Shown here: piece after piece, positions 51,055-60,420 of the stretch
Numbering within the stretch: position 1 is the first letter of the stretch
How the letters are laid out: every line of letters starts with the position of its first letter
Source: CAWJFJ01 sp963800065
Lineage (GTDB): Bacteria; Actinomycetota; Acidimicrobiia; Acidimicrobiales; UBA8190
Direction: 5' to 3'
Assembly: GCA_963800065.1 (NCBI GenBank)
Contig: CAWCZO010000002.1
Coordinates: forward strand, 186,001-250,000
DNA: 64,000 nucleotides
Program-made: the position numbers and the translations under genes
Notes under the pieces: model-generated
What the model saw: only the letters and a program-made list of their open reading frames with translations
Databases searched by the model: none
Told to the model about the DNA's origin: nothing

Positions 51055-53658
51055 GTGGTGACCACGAAGAGTCGCGGCGCGGGCACCCGCCCGTCCGGAC
51101 GGTCGGCGTCCAAGACCCGGCGCCCCCCGCCTTCCACCGGGAAGTCACGCGCCCGGGCGACGACGCGGCGACCGACCGCCAAGACCACCGCCACGTCCCG
51201 CAGACGGGCCGCCGGCCGGCCGGCCGGCCCCCGCCTCTTCTCCTCGGTCGGCTCGGTCTTCGGGTCCCACGCCGAAGACGTCTGGGGCATCGTCCTGCTC
51301 ACCGCGGCGGTCCTCGGGGCCCTGGCCCTCTACGCCGGCGCCCTCGGTCCCGTCGGCCAGGGTGTTCGTCACGGTCTCGGCGCCTTCCTCGGGGTCGGTC
51401 GCTTCGTCGTCCCCCTCGGTTGTGCCGGTGCCGGGGTCGTTCTCGTGATCGGCCCCTTCGAGCGGGAGAAGGCGCGCGTCGGGGTCGGGCTGGCCCTCAC
51501 CGTGGTGGCCGTGTCCGGACTGGCCGACATCGCCGGGGGCGCACCCCGTCTGACGGCGTCGTGGTCCGAGCTGGCCGGTGCCGGGGGGTGGGTGGGTATC
51601 GCCGCCGGAGGTCCCCTGCGTCGGGGCGTGGGCGACTGGGGGGCGTCGGTGGTCCTGGTCGCCGTCCTCATCCTGGCCTTGGTTCTGTTCACCGGGATCA
51701 CGCTGCGCCGCGCCGCCACCTCCGTGGCCGGGGCGGCGACGGACGTGTACCGCGCCCTCGTCCCCGAGGTGGACGAGGAGACGGAGGACGAAAGCCGATC
51801 AGCCCTCGATCCCGCCGGCACTGGTCGGGCGCCCGTCATGGCCGTGACGCCCGAGCTCTTCGACCTGGCGCTCCCGGCCGAGGTGCCGGCGCCGGCACCG
51901 CCGGAGCCCGACGAACGGGCCGAACCGGCCGCGGCGCCGGCCTCCGGTCCCGAAAGGCAGCTGGTCGCCATTGCCGGCGACCAGCTCGAGGTCGATCTCG
52001 GGATGCCGGCCGGCGAGTGGCGGTTGCCGCCTCCGAAGATCCTGAGCCGGTCCAAGCAGCAGCACCTCGACCACAAGGAGATCGCCGTCGCCGGGCGTGC
52101 CCTGGTCGACGCCCTCAACGCCCACGGCGTGGCCACCCGGCTCCTCGGGAACACGGTGGGGCCCACCGTCACCCGCTTCGAGCTCGAACTCGGCCCCGGA
52201 GTCAAGGTGGCCCGGGTGACCAGCCTGGCCAAGGACATCGCCTACGCCATGGCGTCACCCGACGTCCGGATCCTGGCTCCGATCCCCGGGAAGTCGGCCA
52301 TCGGGGTCGAGGTCCCGAACCGCCGTCGACAGCTCGTCACCCTGGGCGACGTCCTCTCCTCGGACGAGGCCCGCCGGGCCACCCACCCCCTCGAGGTGGC
52401 CCTCGGCCGTGACATCGCCGGGCGGCCGGTGATGGCCAGCCTGGCCGAGATGCCCCACATCCTGATCTCGGGGGCCACCGGAGCCGGGAAGTCGTCGTGC
52501 ATCAATTCCCTTCTCACCTCGATCCTCATGCGGGCCACGCCCGAGCAGGTCCGGCTCATCCTGGTCGACCCCAAGCGAGTGGAGCTGGGGCAGTACAACG
52601 GGCTGCCCCATCTGCTCACCCAGGTGGTGGTGGACCCCAAGAAGGCGGCCAACGCCCTGCAGTGGGCGGTGACCGAGATGGAACGCCGTTACGACATCCT
52701 GGCCGAGGCGGGGATGCGCGATATCGACGGCTACAACGAGGCTCTCGAACGCGACGAGCTCGACACGGTCGTCTGTGGACCCGACGACGAGGTCGACGAC
52801 GAGACGGACGACGCCGTCGGCGATGACCAACGATCGGCCGCCGACATCCCGGGCAACGACGTCGACATCGTGAGCGGCGACGTCGACATCGTGAGCGAGG
52901 CCGCCGACATCGTGAGCACGGCGGCCGGGCGCACCGCGTCGCTGGTGGAGGAGTCGCGCGCCATCGTGGATCCGCCGGTCCGCCGTGAACGGCTGCCCTA
53001 TGTCCTCGTCGTGGTGGACGAGCTCAACGACCTGATGATGGTCGCCGCCCGCGACGTCGAGGAATCGGTGTGCCGGATCGCCCAGATGGCCAGGGCCGTC
53101 GGGATCCATCTCGTCCTGGCCACGCAGCGACCATCGGTCGACGTGATCACCGGCGTCATCAAGGCCAACGTCCCCTCACGCCTGGCCTTCTCCGTCTCGT
53201 CGCTGGCCGACAGCAGGGTCATCCTCGACCAGCCCGGGGCCGAACGCCTGGTGGGCAAGGGCGACATGCTCCTGCTGACCGCCTCCTCCTCGGTGGCCCG
53301 CCGGATCCAGGGTCCGTGGGTGGCCGAGAGCGAGGTCCGCAGCGTCGTGGCCCACTGGCGACGCCAGCACCAGCCCCAGTACGTCGAGGGCCTGGCCGGG
53401 GACGGCCGGACCGGAGCCGGTGGGGGCGCCCTCGACGACGAGGACGACGACCTCCTCGCCGCCGCCATGGAGTTGGTCGTTCGATCTCAGCTAGGGTCCA
53501 CGTCGATGTTGCAGCGCAAGCTCCGGGTGGGTTTCTCCCGCGCCGGTCGTCTGATGGACCTCCTCGAACGGCGGGGGGTCGTGGGTCCGTCTGAGGGTTC
53601 CAAGGCCCGGGCCGTTCTCATGACACCCGAGGAGTTCGAGCAGCTGTCGGACCGGTAG
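51055..53658 (+). CDS. ftsK: DNA translocase FtsK/SpoIIIE with acidic insert
   Basis: An 867-residue septal DNA pump. Basic N-terminus, four or so membrane segments (about 75-230), an acidic/Pro-rich linker, and a RecA-like motor with Walker A GATGAGKS (473-480) and Walker B LVVVDELNDLMM. The C-terminal gamma winged helix (STSMLQRKLRVGFSRAGRLM) reads KOPS. Between DIDGYNEA (558-565) and the Walker B strand (647) is an acidic insert of about 80 residues, whereas relatives have about 20; it contains a 7-residue tandem repeat starting DIVS. No other defect is visible. Confidence 0.93.
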   Translation: MVTTKSRGAGTRPSGRSASKTRRPPPSTGKSRARATTRRPTAKTTATSRRRAAGRPAGPRLFSSVGSVFGSHAEDVWGIVLLTAAVLGALALYAGALGPVGQGVRHGLGAFLGVGRFVVPLGCAGAGVVLVIGPFEREKARVGVGLALTVVAVSGLADIAGGAPRLTASWSELAGAGGWVGIAAGGPLRRGVGDWGASVVLVAVLILALVLFTGITLRRAATSVAGAATDVYRALVPEVDEETEDESRSALDPAGTGRAPVMAVTPELFDLALPAEVPAPAPPEPDERAEPAAAPASGPERQLVAIAGDQLEVDLGMPAGEWRLPPPKILSRSKQQHLDHKEIAVAGRALVDALNAHGVATRLLGNTVGPTVTRFELELGPGVKVARVTSLAKDIAYAMASPDVRILAPIPGKSAIGVEVPNRRRQLVTLGDVLSSDEARRATHPLEVALGRDIAGRPVMASLAEMPHILISGATGAGKSSCINSLLTSILMRATPEQVRLILVDPKRVELGQYNGLPHLLTQVVVDPKKAANALQWAVTEMERRYDILAEAGMRDIDGYNEALERDELDTVVCGPDDEVDDETDDAVGDDQRSAADIPGNDVDIVSGDVDIVSEAADIVSTAAGRTASLVEESRAIVDPPVRRERLPYVLVVVDELNDLMMVAARDVEESVCRIAQMARAVGIHLVLATQRPSVDVITGVIKANVPSRLAFSVSSLADSRVILDQPGAERLVGKGDMLLLTASSSVARRIQGPWVAESEVRSVVAHWRRQHQPQYVEGLAGDGRTGAGGGALDDEDDDLLAAAMELVVRSQLGSTSMLQRKLRVGFSRAGRLMDLLERRGVVGPSEGSKARAVLMTPEEFEQLSDR
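52843..52926 (+). repeat. 21-bp tandem repeat within ftsK
   Basis: Four units of 21 bp starting at 52843, 52864, 52885 and 52906, encoding DIPGNDV, DIVSGDV, DIVSEAA and DIVSTAA. The core GACATCGTGAGC is identical in the last three. In-frame, so the reading frame survives copy-number changes. Confidence 0.8.
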
Positions 53659-53663
53659 GCGGC

Positions 53664-54890
53664 ATGGCCCTCCGCCGGGGTCGACACCGTGTCCCGGGAT
53701 CCCACCGTCTGCGTTGGGGCGTGGCGGCCAGCCTGGTGGTCGTCGTGGTGGCCCTGCAGATCACACGGGCCGTCCCGGCCCCCGTCGTCCACCCGGCCGT
53801 GACCACCGCGGCCGCCCTGCCGGACGATCCCCCCAGGCTGCCGTGGCCGGCGGCGGGGCAGGGGGCGGTGGCCGTGCCCAGGCGGGGCGTGATCATGCAG
53901 TCCGGGCCCGAGACACCGGTGCCGGTCGCCAGCCTGACCAAGATCATGACCGCCTACCTGATCCTGCGGGATCACCCGCTGTCGCCGACGGCCCAGGGAC
54001 CGGGTGTGTCCATGAACGCCGGCGACCAGATCGAAGCGGCCGTCGACGAGGACGCCGGGGCCACCTCGGTACCGGTCCAGGCCGGCGAGGTGTTGACCGA
54101 GCGCCAACTCCTCGACGGACTCCTCGTCCATTCGGCCAACAACTTCGCCGACGTCCTGGCCGCCTGGGACGCCGGCGGTGTCCCCGCCTTCGTGGCCCGC
54201 ATGAACGCCACCGCCGTGGCCCTCGGGATGCACCACACCCACTACGCCGATCCCAACGGCCTCAGTGCCCAGTCGGTGAGCACCGCCGGCGACCAGCTCC
54301 GCGTGGCCGTGCGGGCCATGGCCAATCCGACGTTCGCCGCCCTGGTGTCGCAGACGAGCATCGTCCTGCCCATCGCCGGGGAGATCCCGAACTACGTGTC
54401 CTCCATCGGCACCGACGGGATCGTCGGCGTGAAGTCCGGATTCACCCAGGCCGCCATGGGCTGCCTCGTCATGGCCGCCGATCGCATGGTGGCGGGCCGG
54501 AAGGTGCTCGTCATGGCGGCCGTGACCGGTCAACCCGGTCTCCTCCCGTTGGATACGGCCAACACCGCCGACATCGCCCTGGTCGACGCCGTGGCCGGCG
54601 ACCTGCGCGAGCGCCCGGTCCTGGCCCGCCACGTCCGGGCCGCCACCGTCGGGGTGCCATGGTACCGCCACGGTGTCCCCGCCGACACCACACGGGCGGT
54701 CACGTTGCTCGAGTGGCCCGGCGACGTCGTCCGCATGTCGTTCGCCCCCGCTCGCGTCCGTATCGGGGCCCGGGCGGGGACCCTGGCGGGGACCTTGCGG
54801 ATCAGTGACGGGGCTGAGCACGTCACCGTCCCCGTACGGACCACGTCGGCCGTCACCGAACCACCCCTGAGCTGGAGACTGCGCCGGTGA
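53664..54890 (+). CDS. D-alanyl-D-alanine carboxypeptidase (S11)
   Basis: A 408-residue penicillin-binding protein trimming peptidoglycan stem peptides. One N-terminal membrane segment or signal (about 19-36) places it outside. Active-site motifs: S90-x-x-K93 in ASLTKIM, SAN (157-159), and KSG (257-259), a conservative variant of KTG. The C-terminal about 110 residues form a weakly conserved second domain. It starts 5 bp after ftsK. Confidence 0.88.
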   Translation: MALRRGRHRVPGSHRLRWGVAASLVVVVVALQITRAVPAPVVHPAVTTAAALPDDPPRLPWPAAGQGAVAVPRRGVIMQSGPETPVPVASLTKIMTAYLILRDHPLSPTAQGPGVSMNAGDQIEAAVDEDAGATSVPVQAGEVLTERQLLDGLLVHSANNFADVLAAWDAGGVPAFVARMNATAVALGMHHTHYADPNGLSAQSVSTAGDQLRVAVRAMANPTFAALVSQTSIVLPIAGEIPNYVSSIGTDGIVGVKSGFTQAAMGCLVMAADRMVAGRKVLVMAAVTGQPGLLPLDTANTADIALVDAVAGDLRERPVLARHVRAATVGVPWYRHGVPADTTRAVTLLEWPGDVVRMSFAPARVRIGARAGTLAGTLRISDGAEHVTVPVRTTSAVTEPPLSWRLRR

Positions 54891-54905
54891 ACGCCGCTTC
54901 TTGAC

Positions 54906-54911
54906 TACCGT
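54906..54911 (+). promoter_or_regulatory. Leaderless -10 hexamer for thrB
   Basis: TACCGT ends 6 nt before GTG 54918; there is no Shine-Dalgarno. Confidence 0.5.
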
Positions 54912-54917
54912 TACGGC

Positions 54918-55808
54918 GTGCGCGCCCGGGTCCCCGCCTCATCGGCCAACCTGGGACCCGGCTTCGATGTCCTCGCTCTGGCCCTCGACCTCTATGTGGA
55001 GGTCGAGGTGGAACCGGCCCCCCGCCTGACGGTCCGAGCCACGGGCGAGGGGTCGGACCTGGCCGCCGACGCCACCCATCTGGCCGCCAGCGTGGCCATC
55101 GACGTGGCCGGCCACGACCGCCTGTCCATCACCGTGCGGTCCGACATCCCGGTGGCCCGCGGGCTCGGTTCCTCGGCCGCCCTGGCCGTGGCCGCCGCCG
55201 CCGCCGCCGGGGCGCGCGATCCGCTCGCCGTCGCCGCCCGCGTGGACGGCCATCCGGAGAACGCGGCGGCGTCCGTGGTCGGGGGCCTGGTGGCGGCCAC
55301 GTCGGTCAAGGGTGCCGTCCGCGCCGTGCGGATGCCGCTCGACATCGGACTCGTCTTCGTGGCCGTGGTCCCCGAGCGTCCCCTGGCCACCTCGAGGGCC
55401 CGCCAGGCGCTGCCCCAACAGGTGGCGCGGAGCGACGCCACCTTCAACCTCGGTCGCTATTCGCTGCTTCTGGCCGGATTGGCCGATCGCTCGCTGCTCA
55501 TCCGGGAGGCGACCGACGACCGGCTGCACCAGGACTACCGCAGCCCCCTGTTCCCCGAGGCCCCCCAGCTCCTGGCTCGCCTGGTCACCGACGGGGCCTT
55601 GGCGTCGTGCTGGTCGGGGGCCGGTCCCACCCTGCTCGGTATCTGTGACGGAGCCGACGGCGAGACGCTGCGGACCAAGGCCCAGGCGGCCATGACCGAG
55701 ATCGGCGTCGCCGGACGGGCCATGCTCCTGCGGCCCGACCTCGAGGGCCTGGTGGTGGACGGCGGTGACACCGGGCTGTTCGACATCGGTCGGTCCTCGC
55801 CGCCCTGA
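54918..55808 (+). CDS. thrB: Homoserine kinase
   Basis: A 296-residue GHMP kinase phosphorylating homoserine toward threonine. PASSANLGPGFDVLALAL, the ATP loop IPVARGLGSSAALA and the C-terminal SGAGPTLLGI motif are all present. Other threonine genes are not in the window. The N-terminal MRARVPASSANLGPGFD fits the GTG start and the leaderless hexamer. Confidence 0.93.
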   Translation: MRARVPASSANLGPGFDVLALALDLYVEVEVEPAPRLTVRATGEGSDLAADATHLAASVAIDVAGHDRLSITVRSDIPVARGLGSSAALAVAAAAAAGARDPLAVAARVDGHPENAAASVVGGLVAATSVKGAVRAVRMPLDIGLVFVAVVPERPLATSRARQALPQQVARSDATFNLGRYSLLLAGLADRSLLIREATDDRLHQDYRSPLFPEAPQLLARLVTDGALASCWSGAGPTLLGICDGADGETLRTKAQAAMTEIGVAGRAMLLRPDLEGLVVDGGDTGLFDIGRSSPP

Positions 55809-55831
55809 CCGGGACGCGGCAGACCGCCTCG

Positions 55832-55837
55832 TACACT
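55832..55837 (+). promoter_or_regulatory. Leaderless -10 hexamer for miaB
   Basis: TACACT ends 6 nt before ATG 55844. GGGGAG directly abuts the ATG, too close to serve well as a ribosome binding site. Confidence 0.5.
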
Positions 55838-55843
55838 GGGGAG

Positions 55844-57231
55844 ATGGCCCGGACGTTCCACATCCGCACCTTCGGGTGCCAGATGAACGAACACGACTCC
55901 GAGCGCCTGGCCGGACTCCTCGTGGCCGACGGACTCGAGCCCACCGACGATGTCGAGACGGCTGACGTGGTGGTGCTCAACACGTGCTGCATCAGGGAGA
56001 ACGCCGACAACAAGCTCTACGGTCACCTGGGTTGGTTGAAGAGCCTTCAGGACCACCGACCCGGCATGCAGATCGCCGTCGGTGGATGTCTGGCCCAGAA
56101 GGACAGAGAGACCGTGCGCCAGCGTGCCGGGCACGTCGACGTCGTCTTCGGAACCCACAATCTGGCGCGGGCCCCGGTGCTTCTGCGGCGGGCGGCGGCG
56201 GAAGGTCCTCTCGTCGAGGTTCTCGACGCGCCGGAGCCGGACGGTGATCCCGCTCACGGGTCGGCGCTGACCGCCGTCCGCGAGGTCCCGTTCCTGGCGT
56301 GGGTGACCATCCAGATGGGGTGCGACAATTCATGCGCCTTCTGCATCGTCCCCCAGGTGCGAGGGCCCGAGGTGAGCCGGCCCTTCGAGGCGCTGGTGGA
56401 CGAAGTCAGGGCGCTGGCGGCCCGGGGGTGACCGAGGTGACGCTGCTCGGTCAGAACGTGAACTCCTACGGCCGCGACCTGACCGGGCGCCGACCTCTGT
56501 TCGCCGAGCTCCTCCGGGCCGTCGGCGCCGTCGACGGAATCCGCCGCGTCCGGTACACCAGTCCGCACCCGAAGGACCTCCGCCCCGACACCATCGCCGC
56601 CATGGCGCAGACACCGGCGGTGTGCGAGCACCTGCATCTGCCCCTGCAGTCGGGGAGCAACCGGGTCCTCGCCGCCATGCGTCGCGGATACACGGCGGAG
56701 CGGTACCTCGAGCGACTGGCCGACGCCAGGGCCGGCATCGACGACCTGGCCGTCACCACCGACATCATCGTGGGCTTCCCCGGCGAGACGGAGGACGACT
56801 TCACGCGGACGTTGGAGGTGACCGCCGCCGCCGGCTACGACAGCGCCTACACCTTCATCTTCTCGCCCCGACCGGGCACGCGGGCGGCGGCCATGACGGA
56901 CCGATTCGTACCGGACGACGTGATCGCCGAACGCTTCGAGCGTCTCCGCGTCGTGGTCGAACGCTCGGCGCTCCTGCGTCACCAAGGGCGCGTGGGGGTG
57001 ACGGAGGAGGTCATGGTCGAAGGTCCGAGTAAGCGCGACCCGTCCGTGGTGAGCGGGCGGACGCGTCAGAACAAGCTGGTCCACTTCGCCCCCGTGGGCC
57101 CCGCCCCGGAGGCCGGGTCTTACGCCCGGGTGCTGGTCACCGGTGCCGCTCCCCACCATCTGCGGGGCGAGCTGGTCGAGGTCACCACCGGACCGTCCAC
57201 GCCCCGGCGCATTCCCGTCTCCGTCCGGTAG
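55844..57231 (+). CDS. miaB: tRNA-2-methylthio-N6-dimethylallyladenosine synthase, frameshifted
   Basis: A radical SAM methylthiotransferase acting at A37 of tRNAs. The N-terminal cluster cysteines lie in FGCQMNEHDS, LNTCCIREN and VGGCLAQKD; the radical SAM cluster is C160-x3-C164-x2-C167 (GCDNSCAFCIVPQVRG). The frame stops at TGA 56429-56431, but coding continues at once in the next frame as GVTEVTLLGQNVNSYG. One G lost from the G-run 56424-56428 explains it; adding it back gives about 462 residues with intact TRAM domain. A homopolymer sequencing error is likely. miaA follows directly. Confidence 0.88.
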
Positions 57232-58200
57232 GTGGAGGTGGCGCATCCGGCACCCGTGGCCCTGGTGGGGCCGACGGCGTCCGGCAAATCGGCCTTGGCA
57301 TTGGCTCTGGCGCGCCGACGGGGGGAGGCCGAGCTCGTCTCGATCGACTCCATGGGCGTCTACCGGGGGATGGACGTGGGCACGGCGAAGCCGTCGGTGG
57401 CCGACCGACGGGCGGCCCGGTACCACCTGCTCGATCTGGTCGACCCCGACGAGGAGTTCAGCGTCCGCCAATTCCAGGACGCCGCCCGCACGGTCCTGGA
57501 CCAGATCACCCGTCGCCGTCACCGCCCTCTGCTCGTCGGGGGGACCGGGCTCTACCTGCGGGCGGTGGTGGACGATCTCGACCTCCCCGGACGCTGGCCG
57601 GAGACGGCGGCCGCCCTGGCCGACGAGGCGGACCGCCCCGGCGGGGTGGAGGCTCTCCACGCCCGGCTGGCCGTGCTCGATCCACCGGCGGCCACCAGGA
57701 TCGAGCCCGGCAACCGCCGGCGCGTGGTCCGCGCCCTGGAGGTCACCCTCGGGTCGGGTCGTCGTTTCTCCTCCTTCGGTCCCGGGCTGGCCGTCTACCG
57801 GCCGACGCCGGTCTCCCTGGTCGGCATCCGTTTCGATCCGGACCTCCACGACGTCCGCATCGAGCGGCGTTTCCACGCCCTGCTCGACGCCGGGCTCCTC
57901 GACGAGGTCCGGACCCTGGCGGCGCGTCCCGGAGGGTTGTCGCGAACGGCCCGCCAGGCCCTCGGGTACCGCGAGCTCCTGGCCCACGTCGAGGAGGGGG
58001 TCCCCCTCGACGAGGCGGTGACGCGGGCCGTGGCGCGGACGCGCTCGTTCGCCCGGCGCCAGTGGGCATGGTTCAAACGTGACCCGCGCATCGTCTGGCT
58101 CGACCCCGACGGCGATCTCCTGGCCGGACTTCTCGAACTGTGGGACGCCGGAGCCGGGGAGCCGGCCCACGCCGACACGGCCGCCGTGGTGGGAGAATGA
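57232..58200 (+). CDS. miaA: tRNA dimethylallyltransferase
   Basis: A 322-residue enzyme adding the isopentenyl group at A37, the substrate of MiaB. The P-loop is GPTASGKS (12-19). DSMGVYRGMDVGTAKP has Gly where Gln is usual. GGTGLYLRAVVDDLD, and the C-terminal YRELLAHVEEG and RSFARRQWAWFKRD segments are typical. The GTG start follows the miaB stop with no gap. Confidence 0.94.
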   Translation: MEVAHPAPVALVGPTASGKSALALALARRRGEAELVSIDSMGVYRGMDVGTAKPSVADRRAARYHLLDLVDPDEEFSVRQFQDAARTVLDQITRRRHRPLLVGGTGLYLRAVVDDLDLPGRWPETAAALADEADRPGGVEALHARLAVLDPPAATRIEPGNRRRVVRALEVTLGSGRRFSSFGPGLAVYRPTPVSLVGIRFDPDLHDVRIERRFHALLDAGLLDEVRTLAARPGGLSRTARQALGYRELLAHVEEGVPLDEAVTRAVARTRSFARRQWAWFKRDPRIVWLDPDGDLLAGLLELWDAGAGEPAHADTAAVVGE

Positions 58201-58252
58201 CCTCGTGCAGAACGAGGTTCGATGAGCCGGGATCGATGACCACGGGGGTTCC

Positions 58253-59164
58253 ATGAGCGGGGGGCGGTTGCACCTCACGAAGCACCACGGCGCCGGGAAC
58301 GACTTCCTTGTTCTCCTCGATCCCGACGATCTCCGACCGCTGTCGTCGGCCGAGGTCCGCGTCCTGTGCGATCGACGTCGCGGTATCGGAGCCGACGGGG
58401 TCCTGCGCGTCACGAGTGGTCGCCACGGCGCGGCGTTGTCCATGGACCTCCACAACGCCGACGGCGGACCCGCCGAGATGAGCGGCAACGGCATCCGCTG
58501 TCTGGTCCAGGCGGCCGTCGACGCCGGTTGGGTGACTCCCGGTCCCGTGTCGGTGGCGACGGCGGGCGGGCTCCGTACCGTGAACTACCGCGCCGGGGAT
58601 CGACCGGGTCGGGGGTTCGGGAGCGTCGACATGGGTGGCGCCACCCTGGGACCCGAGCTCGACGCCGGCGCTCTCCCGGTCGAGCTGGCACCGTCGGTCC
58701 GTTTCGCCCGCACCGTCGACATGGGCAACCCCCACATCGTCCTCTTCGGGACCCCGGTGGACGCCGCCACGGTGGCCGCCGTGGGCGGGGCCCTCGAGCA
58801 CTCCGTCCGGGGCCGGGCCAACGTGGAGTTCGTCTGGCCGGCCACCGAGTCCGACACCCTCACCATGCGGGTCTGGGAGCGCGGGGTGGGCGAGACACTG
58901 GCCTGTGGAACCGGTGCCTGCGCGGCGGCGGCGGCGGCCCACGCCTGGGGTCTCGTCGGTTCACCGGTCTCGGTCCACAGTCCGGGAGGGACTCTCCAGG
59001 TCGAATTGCGCGCCGACGGCATCTCGCTGGCCGGACCCACCCAGAAGGTCGGCGACGTCACCGTGGACGACTCCGTCCTGGCCGACCTGGCGCTCACCTA
59101 CGACGACGAGTCCTCTCCGGCGTCCGACATGGTGACCAAGAGCTCGGTGGTGCGCGGCCCGTGA
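58253..59164 (+). CDS. dapF: Diaminopimelate epimerase
   Basis: A 303-residue cofactor-free epimerase making meso-diaminopimelate for peptidoglycan and lysine. The two catalytic cysteines are in EMSGNGIRCLVQ and LACGTGACAAAA. HHGAGNDFLVL opens the fold. ATG 58253 is preceded by a G-run. The stop overlaps hflX by 4 bp. Confidence 0.95.
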   Translation: MSGGRLHLTKHHGAGNDFLVLLDPDDLRPLSSAEVRVLCDRRRGIGADGVLRVTSGRHGAALSMDLHNADGGPAEMSGNGIRCLVQAAVDAGWVTPGPVSVATAGGLRTVNYRAGDRPGRGFGSVDMGGATLGPELDAGALPVELAPSVRFARTVDMGNPHIVLFGTPVDAATVAAVGGALEHSVRGRANVEFVWPATESDTLTMRVWERGVGETLACGTGACAAAAAAHAWGLVGSPVSVHSPGGTLQVELRADGISLAGPTQKVGDVTVDDSVLADLALTYDDESSPASDMVTKSSVVRGP

Positions 59165-60420
59165 CGCTGATCGAGCGCGCATTCCGGGAGCGCATCGTTC
59201 TGGTCGGGGTGGTGTTCCCCTGGACCACGGTCGAGGCGGTCGACGCCGATCTCGACGAGCTGGCTCTGCTGGTGGGGACGGCCGGGGCCGATGTCGTCGG
59301 CCGCGTGGTCCAGCGGCGGGACCACCCGGATCCCGCCACCTATGTCGGGCGGGGCAAGGCCCAGGAGCTCCACGAGCTCTCGCTGACGGTCGACTCCGAC
59401 ACCGTCGTCTTCGACGACGAGCTCTCACCCGCCCAGCAGCGCAATCTCGAGAAGATCCTGGGCCGGACGGCCATCGACCGCACCGCCGTGATCCTCGACA
59501 TCTTCGCCCAGAACGCGCGCAGCCAGGAGGGGAAGGCCCAGGTCGAGCTGGCCCTCCTGCGTTACCGGCTGCCGCGCCTGCGGGGCCGCGGTCGGGAGTT
59601 CTCGCAACAGGCCGGGGGGATCGGGACCCGTGGACCGGGTGAGACCCAGCTCGAGGTGGACCGCCGTCGGCTCCTCCAGCGCATGGCCCGGCTCGAGGTC
59701 GACCTCCGCCAGGTGTCGGCCACCCGTCGGACCCAGCGCCGATCACGCGTCCGCGGTCGGCACCGGTCGGTCTCGCTGGTCGGGTACACCAACGCCGGCA
59801 AGTCGACCTTGCTCAACCGCCTGACCGACGCCGGTGTCCTGGTCGAGAGCAAGCCGTTCTCCACCCTCGATCCCCGGACGCGGCGTCTTGCGCTCCCCGG
59901 CGGTGAGACGGTTCTGTTGTCCGACACGGTGGGATTCGTCCGCAAGCTGCCCCACCAACTGGTCGAGGCGTTCCGCTCCACCCTCGACGAGGTCCGCCAG
60001 GCCGAGCTGCTGCTGCACGTGGTCGACGGGTCCGCCGCCGAGCCCGAGGCACAGATCGAGGCCGTCCGACTCGTGGTGGAGGAAATCGGCGCCTCGGAGG
60101 TCCCCGAGCTCCTGGTGGTGAACAAGGCCGACCGTTCGCCACGGGCCGTCAGGGTGGCCGACGACCACGAAGGTGCCGTCGTCGTCTCGGCCCGTACCGG
60201 TGAGGGGATCGACAACCTGATCCACGCTCTCGGAGTCCAACTCCGCGTGGCCGACCGGGTGGTCGAGCTCCTCGTCCCCTTCGACCGCGGCGACGTCCTC
60301 GCCGCCGTCCACCGTGAAGGGGAGGTGGTCGACGAAGCCCACGGCGAGGGCGCCACCGTCGTCCACGTCGTCCTCGACGAGGCGGGACGGGCCCGCTTCC
60401 GCCAGTTCCTCGCCTCGTGA
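59161..60420 (+). CDS. hflX: GTPase HflX
   Basis: A 419-residue ribosome-splitting GTPase of stress response. The N-terminal HflX domain has YVGRGKAQEL and FDDELSPAQQRNLEK; GGIGTRGPGETQLEVDRR is the linker signature. The G domain has GYTNAGKST (208-216), DTVGFV and NKAD. GTG 59161 overlaps the dapF stop, and the stop overlaps dapC. miaA-dapF-hflX order is conserved in Actinobacteria. Confidence 0.95.
   Translation: MTLIERAFRERIVLVGVVFPWTTVEAVDADLDELALLVGTAGADVVGRVVQRRDHPDPATYVGRGKAQELHELSLTVDSDTVVFDDELSPAQQRNLEKILGRTAIDRTAVILDIFAQNARSQEGKAQVELALLRYRLPRLRGRGREFSQQAGGIGTRGPGETQLEVDRRRLLQRMARLEVDLRQVSATRRTQRRSRVRGRHRSVSLVGYTNAGKSTLLNRLTDAGVLVESKPFSTLDPRTRRLALPGGETVLLSDTVGFVRKLPHQLVEAFRSTLDEVRQAELLLHVVDGSAAEPEAQIEAVRLVVEEIGASEVPELLVVNKADRSPRAVRVADDHEGAVVVSARTGEGIDNLIHALGVQLRVADRVVELLVPFDRGDVLAAVHREGEVVDEAHGEGATVVHVVLDEAGRARFRQFLAS

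Noticed and set aside
56254..58494. 746-codon minus-strand open frame opposite miaB and miaA
   Set aside because: Shadow frame. It runs across two known plus-strand genes and resembles no family.
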